NCBI GenBank assembly: GCA_934512155.1
Contig: CAKSWS010000005.1
Location: forward strand, 8,753 to 72,752
Source of the DNA: an uncultured Eubacterium sp.
GTDB lineage: Bacteria > Bacillota > Clostridia > Oscillospirales > Acutalibacteraceae
DNA length: 64,000 nucleotides
Reading direction: 5' to 3'
Shown one piece after another: positions 43,266-52,029 of the stretch; the stretch's first letter is position 1; every line of letters starts with the position of its first letter. A program made the position numbers and the translations under genes. The notes beneath the pieces were generated by a model. That model saw nothing but the letters and a program-made list of their open reading frames with translations, was not told the origin of the DNA and did no database searches.

Positions 43266-43991
43266 ATGGATATTGAAAAAAGATTTGAGGAGCTTGCCCG
43301 TAGGGCAGATGAAAGATGTTATATAACTTTTTCCGATTTTTTAAATGTTGATGAGGAAAATGTATTAGCTAAAACCGTTTTGCCCGTGCCTTTTCGTATT
43401 TGGGGCGGATATGACGGCGCAGAACGTTGTGTTGCCGCTTTTGGCTATAATGTTGAAAATGATGATTACCCTATAAGCATTGTTGAAATTAAGCCTGTTG
43501 CGCCGAAATTTGCCGATGTTCTTTCACATCGTGATTTTTTAGGCTCGCTTATGGGTCTTGGCATAAAAAGGGAAATGCTTGGCGATATTATTGTTAAAGA
43601 TAATACGGGCTATTTGTTTTGCGTTAATACAATGGCAGATTATATATCGTCCTCTCTTGATAAAGTGCGGCACACAGTTGTTAAATGTATTGTTATTAAT
43701 AATTTGCCCGATGTGGTGTGTAATAATACGGTTGATAAAGATATTATTGTTTCTTCAATCAGAATTGACGCAGTTGTTGCGTCTGTTTATAATTTTTCAC
43801 GCAGCGGTGTTAAAGAATATTTTTTGGCAGGCAAAATTTTTGTGAACAGCGCCCCTTGTGAAAATTTTTCTTATAATTTAAAAAACGGAGATGTTGTTTC
43901 GGTTAGAGGTAAGGGTAGGTTTGTTTTTGAAGCCGTTGGCGGAAGTACAAAAAAGAATAAAAACATTGTAAAAATTAAAATGTATGTTTAA
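43266..43991 (+). CDS. ylmH: YlmH family RNA-binding protein (S4 domain)
   Basis: A 241-residue YlmH-type protein. The N-terminal part (RFEELARRADERCYITFSDFLNVDE, IWGGYDGAERCVAAF, DYPISIVEIKP, LSHRDFLGSLMGLGIKREMLGDI) is the family core, and the C-terminal S4 domain (about residues 170-235, RIDAVVASVYNFSRSGVKEYFLAGKIFVNS) binds RNA. Recent work on YlmH links it to rescue of stalled 50S-peptidyl-tRNA; in many Firmicutes it sits with division genes, but here it stands alone. The ATG at 43266 has no ribosome site and lies at the predicted transcription start. An upstream TTG frame start overlaps the promoter and is rejected. Confidence 0.9.
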   Translation: MDIEKRFEELARRADERCYITFSDFLNVDEENVLAKTVLPVPFRIWGGYDGAERCVAAFGYNVENDDYPISIVEIKPVAPKFADVLSHRDFLGSLMGLGIKREMLGDIIVKDNTGYLFCVNTMADYISSSLDKVRHTVVKCIVINNLPDVVCNNTVDKDIIVSSIRIDAVVASVYNFSRSGVKEYFLAGKIFVNSAPCENFSYNLKNGDVVSVRGKGRFVFEAVGGSTKKNKNIVKIKMYV

Positions 43992-44002
43992 ATAATTAAA
44001 AA

Positions 44003-44036
44003 GCCTTTCCGATTTGGGTCGGAAAGGCATATTTTT
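44003..44036. terminator. Bidirectional terminator between ylmH and the GNAT-like gene
   Basis: 10-bp perfect stem GCCTTTCCGA/TCGGAAAGGC with T- and A-rich flanks on both sides of two convergent genes. Confidence 0.92.
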
Positions 44037-44608
44037 TATTCAAAATTATAAGTCATAATTGTTTGAAAAAACTGTGTGTTTAAAAACTGCTTTGCATAGC
44101 AAACTTCAAACCCTTTTTCTTCAAATATCGGCACAAGCTTTTTTGAAAGTGTTTCGTAAATTAAAACAAAACCTTCTTGTTTTGCTTTTTTCATGGCATT
44201 TTCCGTTAAAAGCAAAATATCGTCTAAATTTTCGCCGGGATTGCCGTAAATGTTAAGCATTCTTTTTTCAATTCCTTGGGGCATTATTATTCCTATAATG
44301 TTTTCAATAATTTGCATTCGGCTTAATATGTTGGCAGAATTTTCGTTTATTTTAAGAGCCAATCCGTTTTTGCCTGAAAAATTATATTTAAATTCATCAG
44401 GATTAATAAGTACGGCAGCAGTTTTTTTGCTGTTGCTGTAAAATAAATTGCCGTTTTTTTGCCAATGATTTAAGTAATATGAAAAATATTTGCTTATAAA
44501 TCTATTTCGTTTTTCTTTTTGTGGGCAAAGCAACATAAAAAGTGGGTCTTTAACCATTTCAGGTTCTAAATTGCTTTGTAAGATTTCAATTTCATTTTTT
44601 TCTTTCAT
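44036..44608 (-). CDS. Putative GNAT-fold acetyltransferase
   Basis: A 190-residue soluble protein. The arrangement DPLFMLLCPQKEKRNRFISKYFSYYLNHWQKNG, a central strand AAVLINPDEF and a C-terminal GFVLIYETLSKKLVPIFEEKGFEVCYAKQF follows the GNAT acetyltransferase pattern, where the last block is the typical end of the fold. The acetyl-CoA pyrophosphate loop is poorly conserved (NPGENLDD instead of R/QxxGxG/A), so activity is uncertain. The start is ATG 44608, 8 nt after AAGGA; an in-frame ATG at 44629 is less good. It has its own promoter. Confidence 0.65.
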   Translation of the reverse strand: MKEKNEIEILQSNLEPEMVKDPLFMLLCPQKEKRNRFISKYFSYYLNHWQKNGNLFYSNSKKTAAVLINPDEFKYNFSGKNGLALKINENSANILSRMQIIENIIGIIMPQGIEKRMLNIYGNPGENLDDILLLTENAMKKAKQEGFVLIYETLSKKLVPIFEEKGFEVCYAKQFLNTQFFQTIMTYNFE

Positions 44609-44637
44609 TGTTTCTTCCTTGAATTTCAATGTTTTAT

Positions 44638-44666
44638 ATTTTAATACATAATGATTTTGCTTTCAA
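44638..44666 (-). promoter_or_regulatory. Promoter of the GNAT-like gene
   Basis: Minus strand TTGAAA (44661-44666), 17-nt spacer, TAAAAT (44638-44643). Confidence 0.68.
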
Positions 44667-44715
44667 CATAAAAACAAAAAATTCACAAAAAATAAACATT
44701 ATTGTTTTGCATTAA

Positions 44716-46098
44716 TTAATTTTCTTCGGCATTTGGTATTTGTGCCTGCTTTTTTAATTTGTTAATTACAATGGTAAACATAACAAATGCCAAAATAATG
44801 CAAACCAAATCGGCTGTAGGCTGGGCAAATATAATACCATCAAATCCTTTGAGTTTGCTCATTATAATAAGCATAGGCAGGAATATAAGCCCCTGTCTGC
44901 CGGTGGATAAAATAAGTGTAGGAATCGGCTTGCCCATGCCTTGAAATGCAAAGTTGTAAGTAAACATTATGCCTATAAGCGGGTCGGAAATCATAAGCGC
45001 TCTTAAAATTGACACGCCGTATTGTGTAACGGCAGGATCGCCCTCGCCGTTAAAAATATTAATAATATTAGCCGTGAATATATAATAAATAATTGTTAAA
45101 ATAACACCTATTGTAACTGTGCATAAAATCGTAAAGTTAATTGTTTTCTTTAAGCGTTTTGGGTTTTTGGCACCGTATGAATAGCCTATAAGAGGCTGAA
45201 TACCCATACCAATACCCATTTGAACAAATACAATAAGCATGTTAACTTTCATTGCAATGCCAAGCGCCGCAACAGCTGCCTCGCCGTAGCCTTTAATATA
45301 GTTGTTTAAAATTATGTTTGAAAGGCTCATTAAAATATTGTTAATTGCGGCAGGCACGCCAATTGGAATAACATTTTTAAATATACCGTCTTTAACAGAA
45401 AATTGCTTTGGATTGCAGGATAAAATAGAGTTGCCTTTAATAAGATAAATTGCGTAGTAAATAACAGACGCAACGTTGCCTATTACTGTAGCAATTGCGG
45501 CACCGCCTACACCCATATTAAGGGTTAAAATCATAATAGGGTCAAGAATAATGTTTGTTACGGTGCCTATCATCATACCGATCATAGATTCTTTTGCGGC
45601 ACCTTCACCTCTAACAAGGTTGCTGGCTGTAATTGATGTAACAATCATAGGCCCGCCTATTGCAATGTATTTTAAATAGTCTGTTGCATATGTTACCGTG
45701 GCGTTGTTTGTTGCACCGAGTGCAACGGTTATAGGTTTTATAAATGCCAATATAATTGCTAAAAGTACGGCGCCTGATAATATTGATGAAAAAATTGAAA
45801 ATGAGCTGATTTTTTTAACTTTTTCCTTTTTTCCTTCTCCCATTGAACGTGAAATATAAGCAGAGCCGCCTACGCCGAAAATGTTGCCAAATGCAACGAA
45901 GAACAAAAACACCGGCATTGTAAGACTTACTGCTGCCGTGGCATTTGTATCTTTCATAAGGCTTACAAAATAAGTGTCTGCCATGTTGTAAATAACGTTA
46001 ACTATGCTGGAAAGCACAGACGGAATTGCCAAAGCCGCAACTGCTTTAGGCACAGGGTAAGAGGAAAATATTTTTTCTCTTTTTTCTTTTGATGCCAT
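44716..46098 (-). CDS. MATE family efflux transporter
   Basis: A 460-residue, 12-helix MATE exporter (PSVLSSIVNVIYNMADTYFVSLMKDTNATAAVSL in the first half, IPIGVPAAINNILMSLSNIILNNYIKGYGEAAVAALGIA in the second). It belongs to a different MATE branch from the protein at 1345-2673. Probably a Na+- or H+-driven exporter; substrate unknown. AGGAGGAA precedes the ATG. It follows rsmA by 25 nt on the same strand and is likely cotranscribed with it. The C-terminus is Gln/Asn/Glu-rich. Confidence 0.94.
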   Translation of the reverse strand: MASKEKREKIFSSYPVPKAVAALAIPSVLSSIVNVIYNMADTYFVSLMKDTNATAAVSLTMPVFLFFVAFGNIFGVGGSAYISRSMGEGKKEKVKKISSFSIFSSILSGAVLLAIILAFIKPITVALGATNNATVTYATDYLKYIAIGGPMIVTSITASNLVRGEGAAKESMIGMMIGTVTNIILDPIMILTLNMGVGGAAIATVIGNVASVIYYAIYLIKGNSILSCNPKQFSVKDGIFKNVIPIGVPAAINNILMSLSNIILNNYIKGYGEAAVAALGIAMKVNMLIVFVQMGIGMGIQPLIGYSYGAKNPKRLKKTINFTILCTVTIGVILTIIYYIFTANIINIFNGEGDPAVTQYGVSILRALMISDPLIGIMFTYNFAFQGMGKPIPTLILSTGRQGLIFLPMLIIMSKLKGFDGIIFAQPTADLVCIILAFVMFTIVINKLKKQAQIPNAEEN

Positions 46099-46123
46099 TT
46101 ATGATTCCTCCTGTTTTAATGTT

Positions 46124-46972
46124 TTATATAAGTTTTGAAAGGTTTGCAAAATCTTCCATAGAAAAGCTTTCAGGCCGTGCCTTTTCGTCTATGCCCAATG
46201 TTGCCAAAGCTTTGGCTATCTCCGGCTTAGAAATTCCAAGTCCGTTTGAAAGGCAATTTAACGCCGTTTTTCGTCTTTGGGCAAATGCTGCTTTTACAAC
46301 TGCCATAAAATGCTTTTCGTTTTCAACATTAATTTCTTTTTTCTTTCTAAGTGTTAATTTCATAACCGCACTGTCTACTTTGGGGGACGGCATAAAGCTT
46401 TCTTTACCCACCTCAAACAGCATTTCTGTTTTTGCAAAATAATTTGCTGCAACAGTTATTGCGCCGCATTCTCTTGAGCCTACAGGCGCACAAAATCTTT
46501 CTGCCGCTTCCTTTTGCACCATAACAACAATCTCGTCAATTTTTGCATTGCTTTGAAGAAGCATCATAAGCACAGGCGAAGTTATATAGTACGGTAAATT
46601 GGCACATACTTTAACGGTGTTCATTTGGGGAAACTCGTTTTTTATAAGTTCGTTAAGATTTATTTTCATTATATCTCCCTCAATAAGAGAAAGATTATTG
46701 CAGTCTGTCAGGGTTTCGTTCAAAACAGGAAAAAGCCTTTTGTCAAGCTCTACAGTAACAACTTTGCCTGCCACACGGCACAACTCTTTTGTTAAAACTC
46801 CTACACCGGCACCTATTTCAATAACTCCCGTTTTATCGTTTGCATTCAAGCTGTCTGCCATGGCAGGGCAAACCTCAGGATTAATTAAAAAGTTTTGACC
46901 AAGTGCCTTTGAAAATGTAAATCCGTGCTTTGCAAGCACTTTGTTAACTGTATTATAATCGCATAAATTCAT
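46124..46972 (-). CDS. rsmA: 16S rRNA (adenine1518-N6/adenine1519-N6)-dimethyltransferase
   Basis: A 282-residue KsgA/RsmA enzyme that dimethylates two adjacent adenosines in the 3' hairpin of 16S rRNA late in 30S assembly. FSKALGQNFLI, GVIEIGAGVGVLTKEL (SAM motif I), VTVELDKRL, and the catalytic NLPYYITSPVLM (NLPY motif IV) are all present, with the small C-terminal RNA domain from about residue 210. A ribosomal GGTGA-like site lies near the ATG. First gene of a two-gene unit with the MATE exporter. Confidence 0.96.
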   Translation of the reverse strand: MNLCDYNTVNKVLAKHGFTFSKALGQNFLINPEVCPAMADSLNANDKTGVIEIGAGVGVLTKELCRVAGKVVTVELDKRLFPVLNETLTDCNNLSLIEGDIMKINLNELIKNEFPQMNTVKVCANLPYYITSPVLMMLLQSNAKIDEIVVMVQKEAAERFCAPVGSRECGAITVAANYFAKTEMLFEVGKESFMPSPKVDSAVMKLTLRKKKEINVENEKHFMAVVKAAFAQRRKTALNCLSNGLGISKPEIAKALATLGIDEKARPESFSMEDFANLSKLI

Positions 46973-47065
46973 AATTGCATCACCTGAAATTCGGCAAAAT
47001 TTAATGTTGATTTTTGTTTTGTGTGGTTATTCTAACACATTAATATTTTGTTTACAATAAAATTG

Positions 47066-47093
47066 TTGACTTTTTGGAAGTTTATGATAAAAT
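47066..47093 (+). promoter_or_regulatory. Promoter of the marR/ABC exporter operon
   Basis: TTGACT (47066-47071), 16-nt spacer, TAAAAT (47088-47093) with a TGn extension. Transcription should start near 47100, next to the palindrome. Confidence 0.7.
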
Positions 47094-47102
47094 TACTTTT
47101 AG

Positions 47103-47120
47103 CCGACTAACGTTAGTCGG
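47103..47120. promoter_or_regulatory. Perfect 18-bp palindrome, candidate MarR operator
   Basis: CCGACTAACGTTAGTCGG is a perfect palindrome just downstream of the -10 box, overlapping the expected first transcribed bases, 26 nt before the marR start. The position fits autorepression by the MarR protein encoded next. Confidence 0.8.
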
Positions 47121-47146
47121 TTAAAATAACCAAAAGGAATATGTTT

Positions 47147-47605
47147 ATGGAGTCAAAACATTGTTTAAAAATACCGCCAAAGGGCATGATTGCCCCAAGG
47201 ATTATGTTCCTTTCAAAAAACATAAGAAAAAGCTTTAATCAAAGTCTTTCAGAACAGGGCTTGTTTTCCGGTCAGGAGGATGTGCTGTTTCGTGTTATTG
47301 ATAATGAAGGAATAACATTAAGTGAATTGGCGGCAGAACTTAAAATTTCAAATGCTTCTGCATGTGTTTCTGTTAAACGAATGGAAAAAGCAGGTTTTAT
47401 TATTAAAAAAGCAGATGAAAAAAATGCCCGCATAATTCGACTTTATCCTACCGAAAAGGCAAAAAACGCTTCTGCCAATACCCGTGCGGAAATGGATAAA
47501 ACAGAGGATTTGATTAAACAGGGAATGACAGAGGAAGAGCAAATGCTTTTATCTGACCTTCTTGAAAAATCAATTTCAAATATATTAAAACAGGAGGGAA
47601 AATAA
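47147..47605 (+). CDS. MarR family transcriptional regulator
   Basis: A 152-residue winged-helix regulator. The DNA-binding core runs from about residue 38 to 110: LFSGQEDVLFRVIDNEGITLSELAAELKISNASACVSVKRMEKAGFIIKKADEKNARIIRLYPTEKA, with the recognition helix in ISNASACVSVKRME. It probably represses its own operon through the palindrome at 47103-47120 and responds to an exported drug-like ligand. The start is ATG 47147 (8 nt after AAGGA); ATG 47141 is too close to it. The stop overlaps the next start (TAATG). Confidence 0.92.
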   Translation: MESKHCLKIPPKGMIAPRIMFLSKNIRKSFNQSLSEQGLFSGQEDVLFRVIDNEGITLSELAAELKISNASACVSVKRMEKAGFIIKKADEKNARIIRLYPTEKAKNASANTRAEMDKTEDLIKQGMTEEEQMLLSDLLEKSISNILKQEGK

Positions 47606-49356
47606 TGCTGAAAAAACTTGCAAAGTATATGGACGGACTTTGGCTTTTGGCACTTGTCAGCGCCGGCGGCATGATTGTTGAAGCTGTGTGCGAGCTTGCT
47701 TTACCGTCTATTGCAAATAATATTTATGAAATGGTAAGCACCACCGCTTCACCTGAAGAAACAAGGCAAACCGTAATAAAATTGGGTGTTGCAATGTTCG
47801 CAATGGCAGTATTAGGTTTATGCGGCGGACTTACAACAATGAAAACATCTGCAATTGTAAGCCAAAAATTTGCGTTTAGATTAAGAAATGACGTTTACAA
47901 AAAAATCAGTCGTTTTTCATTTAAAAATATAGATGAGTTTTCAACGGCTTCATTAACAACCAGATTAACGAACGACATAACAACTCTTCAAAATGTGCTT
48001 ATGATGAGTCTTCGTATTTTAGTTCGTGGTCCTGCGCTTATGATTGTTGCCGCAATTTTTGCATTTAAAATCAATGCAAAAATGAGCCTTATTATATTGG
48101 CACTTTTACCTATTGTCGGTGTTGTTGTATACCTTATTTTAAAATACGGTTTTCCAATGTTCCAAAAAATGCAAAAGAAAATAGATAATGTTAATAGGGT
48201 TGTGCAGGAAAACCTTATCGGCATAAGAGTAGTTAAGGCTTATGTAAGGGAAGACCATGAAAAGGAGAAATTTTCCGATGCATCCGATGATTTGGCTGCA
48301 CAGGGTGCAAAAGCCTCCGGCTTAATTGTTACCGCAATGCCTGTTATGTTGTTGATTTTTAACTTTGTTGTTGTATTTATTTATGGCAAAGGTGCATATG
48401 AGGCATATAACGGCGTAATGCAGGTAGGTCAAATTTCAGTTTTTGCGTCTTATATTATGCAGGTTGTAATGAACCTTATGATGATTTCAATGATGCTTAT
48501 TATGGTTGCAAGGGGTAAAGCCTGCGGCGACCGTGTTGTTGAGGTTTTGGATACTGAAATAGATGTTATAAACGGCAGCCGATCTTATATTCCCAATAAA
48601 GAAGATGTTAAAGGCAAGGTTGAATTTAAAAATGTTGATTTTAAATATTCAACGGAAACCAGCGGCGATAATATTCTTCAAAACATTAATTTTGTGGCAA
48701 AGCCCGGTCAGGTAATAGGCATCGTAGGCGGCACAGGTTGCGGCAAATCAAGCCTTGTGAATCTTATTCCCCGTTTATATGATGTTACCGGCGGCAGCGT
48801 GCTTGTTGATGATGTTGATGTTCGTGATTACGACATTACGGCACTTCGTGATATTATAGGCGTTGTGCTTCAAAAAAATGTTTTGTTTACAGGTACTATT
48901 AAAGATAATATTCGCTGGGGTAAGCGAGATGCAACGGATGAAGAAATTGTTGCGGCTTGCAAAGCTGCTCAGGCACACGATTTTATTATGCGTCAGCCTC
49001 AGGGATATGATACAGAGCTTGTTCAGGGCGGTTTAAATTTGTCCGGCGGTCAAAAGCAAAGACTTTGTATTGCCCGTGCAATGATTAAAAATCCTAAAAT
49101 TTTAATTCTTGATGACTCCACAAGTGCAGTTGATACTGCAACGGAAGCAAAAATCAGAAACAGCTTTTATAATGAGCTTTCTGATACCACCGTATTTATT
49201 ATTGCTCAAAGAATTACATCGGTTCAAAATGCAGATGAAATTCTGGTTGTGGATGATGGTGAAATTAAAGGCGTGGGAACACATGAACAGCTTTTGGAAA
49301 CAAATGAGATTTATCAGGAAATTTACGAAACTCAAAAAAAGGGGGTGCTTGAATAA
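47605..49356 (+). CDS. ABC exporter subunit with a degenerate catalytic site (heterodimer half 1)
   Basis: A 583-residue half-transporter: six membrane helices (about 15-315) and an ATPase domain (about 340-575). Walker A is GGTGCGKSS, the signature LSGGQKQR, and Walker B ends ILILDDSTSAVD, with Asp where the catalytic Glu normally stands. That substitution is the mark of the asymmetric partner in heterodimeric exporters such as TM287/288 and BmrCD. The start overlaps marR and the stop overlaps the next gene (TAATG at both ends), so expression of the three is tightly coupled. Probable drug or lipid exporter. Confidence 0.94.
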   Translation: MLKKLAKYMDGLWLLALVSAGGMIVEAVCELALPSIANNIYEMVSTTASPEETRQTVIKLGVAMFAMAVLGLCGGLTTMKTSAIVSQKFAFRLRNDVYKKISRFSFKNIDEFSTASLTTRLTNDITTLQNVLMMSLRILVRGPALMIVAAIFAFKINAKMSLIILALLPIVGVVVYLILKYGFPMFQKMQKKIDNVNRVVQENLIGIRVVKAYVREDHEKEKFSDASDDLAAQGAKASGLIVTAMPVMLLIFNFVVVFIYGKGAYEAYNGVMQVGQISVFASYIMQVVMNLMMISMMLIMVARGKACGDRVVEVLDTEIDVINGSRSYIPNKEDVKGKVEFKNVDFKYSTETSGDNILQNINFVAKPGQVIGIVGGTGCGKSSLVNLIPRLYDVTGGSVLVDDVDVRDYDITALRDIIGVVLQKNVLFTGTIKDNIRWGKRDATDEEIVAACKAAQAHDFIMRQPQGYDTELVQGGLNLSGGQKQRLCIARAMIKNPKILILDDSTSAVDTATEAKIRNSFYNELSDTTVFIIAQRITSVQNADEILVVDDGEIKGVGTHEQLLETNEIYQEIYETQKKGVLE

Positions 49357-51212
49357 TGCCACCGATGGGACCGAGAGGAAAGCAAGACTTCAGAAAGCCT
49401 AAAAATGCTAAAAAAACCTTTGGAAAAATCCTTTCTTATATGGGTAAAAGTAAATTGCTGCTTCTTGTTGTTTTTGTAATGCTTATTTTAAGCACCGCTT
49501 GCAGTATAGGTGCGTCATATTGGTTAAAGCCTATACTTAATGATATTGAATCAACAATAAAAGCAGGCACATTTTTAACAGACGGTGTTCGCTCTCTTGT
49601 TAAAAACCTTGTTGTAGTTGCCGTGTTGTATATAGGTACGGCACTGTTTACGTTTATTCAAAGCAAAATAATGGTTAAAATTGCATATAAAACAACAAAT
49701 TTAATAAGAAAAGATTTGTTTAACCATATGCAAACACTGCCGCTTCGTTATTTTGACTCTAAAACTCACGGCGAAATAATGAGTCGTTTTACAAACGATG
49801 TAGACAATATTCAAATGATGCTGGAGCAATCTATGGTTCAGCTTATATCATCTGCTTTTACTTTTGTGGGTATTGTTGCAATGATGATTGTTTTAAGTCC
49901 CGCATTGTTTGGCATTGCTTGCATTTTCCTTGTTGTAATGATTGTTGCCGTAACAAATATAGGTAAAAAATCAAGGCATTATTTCAGAGAACAGCAAACA
50001 AATTTGGGCGTTATGAACGGTAATATTGAAGAAACGGTTGAAGGTATGAAGGTTATTAAGGTTTTCAACCACGAGGATATTGCCATTGAGGAATTTGAAA
50101 ATTATAACGAAAATTTCAGAAAAGCCGCAACAAATGCAAACTTCTTTTCCGGCATTATGGGACCTTGCTCTACAGGCGTTAATAATGCAAGTTATGCAAC
50201 TATTGCTCTTGTGGGCGGTGTGCTTGCTTTGGGCGGTGCTCTTGATATAGGTACGTTTTTTACTTTCCTTAATTATTCAAAACAATTTACACAGCCTATT
50301 AACCAAATTGCTAACCAAATGAATACGGTTTTCTCTGCTCTTGCAGGCGCCGAGCGTGTGTTTGAAATTATGGAAACAGAAAGCGAAGTTGACGACGGCA
50401 CAATTACTCTTGATGAGGAATTTGATGAGCAGGGCAACAGAAAGTGGTTTTGGAACAATAATGGTGTTAAAACTCCGGTTGAAGGTAAAATTGTGTTTGA
50501 TAATGTTGATTTTGCTTACGTTCCGGAAAAAACAGTTCTTAAAGATATAAATCTTTATGCCAAACCCGGTCAAAAAATTGCTTTTGTAGGCTCAACCGGT
50601 GCAGGTAAAACCACAATTACAAATCTTATTAATCGCTTTTATGATATTAAAGAAGGCACAATAACATATGACGGAATAGATATTAGGCAAATTAAAAAGG
50701 ATGATTTAAGAAAATCACTTTCAATCGTTTTGCAGGATACCCATATGTTTACCGGTACGGTTATGGATAATATCAGGTACGGCAGACTTGAAGCAACAGA
50801 TGAAGAGTGTATTGAAGCGGCAAAACTTGCTTCGGCTCATTCATTTATAAGGCGTTTGCCGGAGGGTTATAATACAATGATTTCCGGCGACGGCGGCAAC
50901 CTTTCACAAGGTCAGCGTCAGCTTCTTGCCATTGCACGTGCTGCTGTGGCACATCCTGCCGTTCTTATTCTTGATGAGGCAACATCTTCTGTAGATACAC
51001 GAACAGAGCTTCATATTGAAAAAGGTATGGATAGATTAATGCAAGGCAGAACGGTGTTTGTTATTGCTCACAGGCTTTCAACCGTTCGTAATTCAAATGC
51101 CATTATGGTGCTTGAACACGGCAAAATTATTGAAAGAGGCGACCATAACGACTTAATCGCTCTTAAAGGCAGGTATTATGAGCTTTGCACAGGCAAGGCA
51201 AAATTAAGTTAA
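49356..51212 (+). CDS. ABC exporter subunit with a canonical catalytic site (heterodimer half 2)
   Basis: A 618-residue half-transporter with a longer N-terminal basic tail (MPPMGPRGKQDFRKPK), six membrane helices (about 32-335) and an ATPase domain. Walker A is GSTGAGKTT, the signature is LSQGQRQ (Gln for the second Gly) and Walker B LILDEATSSVD has the catalytic Glu. An insert of about 40 residues before the ATPase domain (DDGTITLDEEFDEQGNRKWFWNNNG) is typical of this subunit type. Together with the upstream half it should form one working and one degenerate ATP site. Ends before a terminator. Confidence 0.94.
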   Translation: MPPMGPRGKQDFRKPKNAKKTFGKILSYMGKSKLLLLVVFVMLILSTACSIGASYWLKPILNDIESTIKAGTFLTDGVRSLVKNLVVVAVLYIGTALFTFIQSKIMVKIAYKTTNLIRKDLFNHMQTLPLRYFDSKTHGEIMSRFTNDVDNIQMMLEQSMVQLISSAFTFVGIVAMMIVLSPALFGIACIFLVVMIVAVTNIGKKSRHYFREQQTNLGVMNGNIEETVEGMKVIKVFNHEDIAIEEFENYNENFRKAATNANFFSGIMGPCSTGVNNASYATIALVGGVLALGGALDIGTFFTFLNYSKQFTQPINQIANQMNTVFSALAGAERVFEIMETESEVDDGTITLDEEFDEQGNRKWFWNNNGVKTPVEGKIVFDNVDFAYVPEKTVLKDINLYAKPGQKIAFVGSTGAGKTTITNLINRFYDIKEGTITYDGIDIRQIKKDDLRKSLSIVLQDTHMFTGTVMDNIRYGRLEATDEECIEAAKLASAHSFIRRLPEGYNTMISGDGGNLSQGQRQLLAIARAAVAHPAVLILDEATSSVDTRTELHIEKGMDRLMQGRTVFVIAHRLSTVRNSNAIMVLEHGKIIERGDHNDLIALKGRYYELCTGKAKLS

Positions 51213-51224
51213 ATTTCATTTATA

Positions 51225-51269
51225 AAATCGGCGATTTTTACTTGTTTGTGAAAATTTGCCGATTTTTTT
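51225..51269 (+). terminator. Terminator of the marR/ABC operon
   Basis: Stem AAATCGGC/GCCGATTT with an A/T-rich extended inner pairing, followed by T7. Confidence 0.8.
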
Positions 51270-51314
51270 GTTATATATTTGTGAGTTACGGCAACAAAAA
51301 ATGTAAAAAACCTC

Positions 51315-51343
51315 TTTACATTTCGAAAAAAAGATGGTATACT
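51315..51343 (+). promoter_or_regulatory. Promoter of the sortase-substrate gene
   Basis: TTTACA (51315-51320), 17-nt spacer, TATACT (51338-51343). Confidence 0.78.
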
Positions 51344-51395
51344 GTTGTTAATTTCAAATAGTATATAAAACTATGTTTGTTATGAGGTGTAGATT

Positions 51396-51938
51396 ATGAA
51401 AAAGTTAATTTCAGTTCTTATTTCAATTATTGCAGTTTTCGCAGTAAGCACTGCATTTGCAGTTCCTGCTTTTGCTGCTGTTGATGTTTACAGCCCACAA
51501 GGCACAAAAATCGAACACAGCGTTAACGATCCTAAGCTTAACGGCGGTTCTTCAAACCAGGTTACAGGCGCTTCTGTTTCAGCAGGTTCCAACAAAATTA
51601 CTTTCTCTTATACAGGCTCAGGTACTGTAGAGCGTTGGACAGTTATTGACGCAAACGGCAAAGTTACAGAAATTGATAACAACAGCCCTTACTACAAAGT
51701 TATTTCTAATGACGGTAAAACAATTACAATTGAAGTTCTTGATTGGTCTTATTTTGAAGGTGCAAACGCACATACATTCAATGTAATTACTAAAGACGGT
51801 GCTTCTTCAAACGGTACAAAGAACGATTCTTCCAAATCACCAAGCACAGGTGCAGTTTCCGTTGTATTCGCATCAATGGCTGCAGCAGGTGCAGGTGTAT
51901 CAATTCTTGCTCTTACAAAAAAGAAAGACGCAGAATAA
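51396..51938 (+). CDS. Secreted protein with a C-terminal SPSTG sortase signal
   Basis: A 180-residue surface protein. Residues 1-27 are a signal peptide ending AVPAFA. The mature part (about 28-145) is a small, Ser/Thr/Asn/Gly-rich, beta-type domain with no family I can name. The C-terminus is a cell-wall sorting signal: SPSTG at 148-152, a hydrophobic stretch of about 20 residues and the basic tail TKKKDAE. SPSTG fits the (S/P)PXTG motif cut by clostridial class B sortases, and such a sortase is encoded 91 nt downstream. Codon use is strongly biased, as in abundant proteins. GAGG lies upstream of the ATG. Confidence 0.85.
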   Translation: MKKLISVLISIIAVFAVSTAFAVPAFAAVDVYSPQGTKIEHSVNDPKLNGGSSNQVTGASVSAGSNKITFSYTGSGTVERWTVIDANGKVTEIDNNSPYYKVISNDGKTITIEVLDWSYFEGANAHTFNVITKDGASSNGTKNDSSKSPSTGAVSVVFASMAAAGAGVSILALTKKKDAE

Positions 51939-51962
51939 TTTAAAGCAAAGTTATTAATCTAA

Positions 51963-51997
51963 AAACCTGTGGTCATTTTTATGGCAACAGGTTTTTT
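51963..51997 (+). terminator. Terminator or attenuator between the substrate and sortase genes
   Basis: AAACCTGT/ACAGGTTT stem with a 16-nt loop followed by TTTTTT. No separate promoter was seen before the sortase gene, so partial read-through would give much more substrate than enzyme. Confidence 0.75.
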
Positions 51998-52029
51998 AAT
52001 TCTATACCTGTTTATTGGGGCGGTTCACT

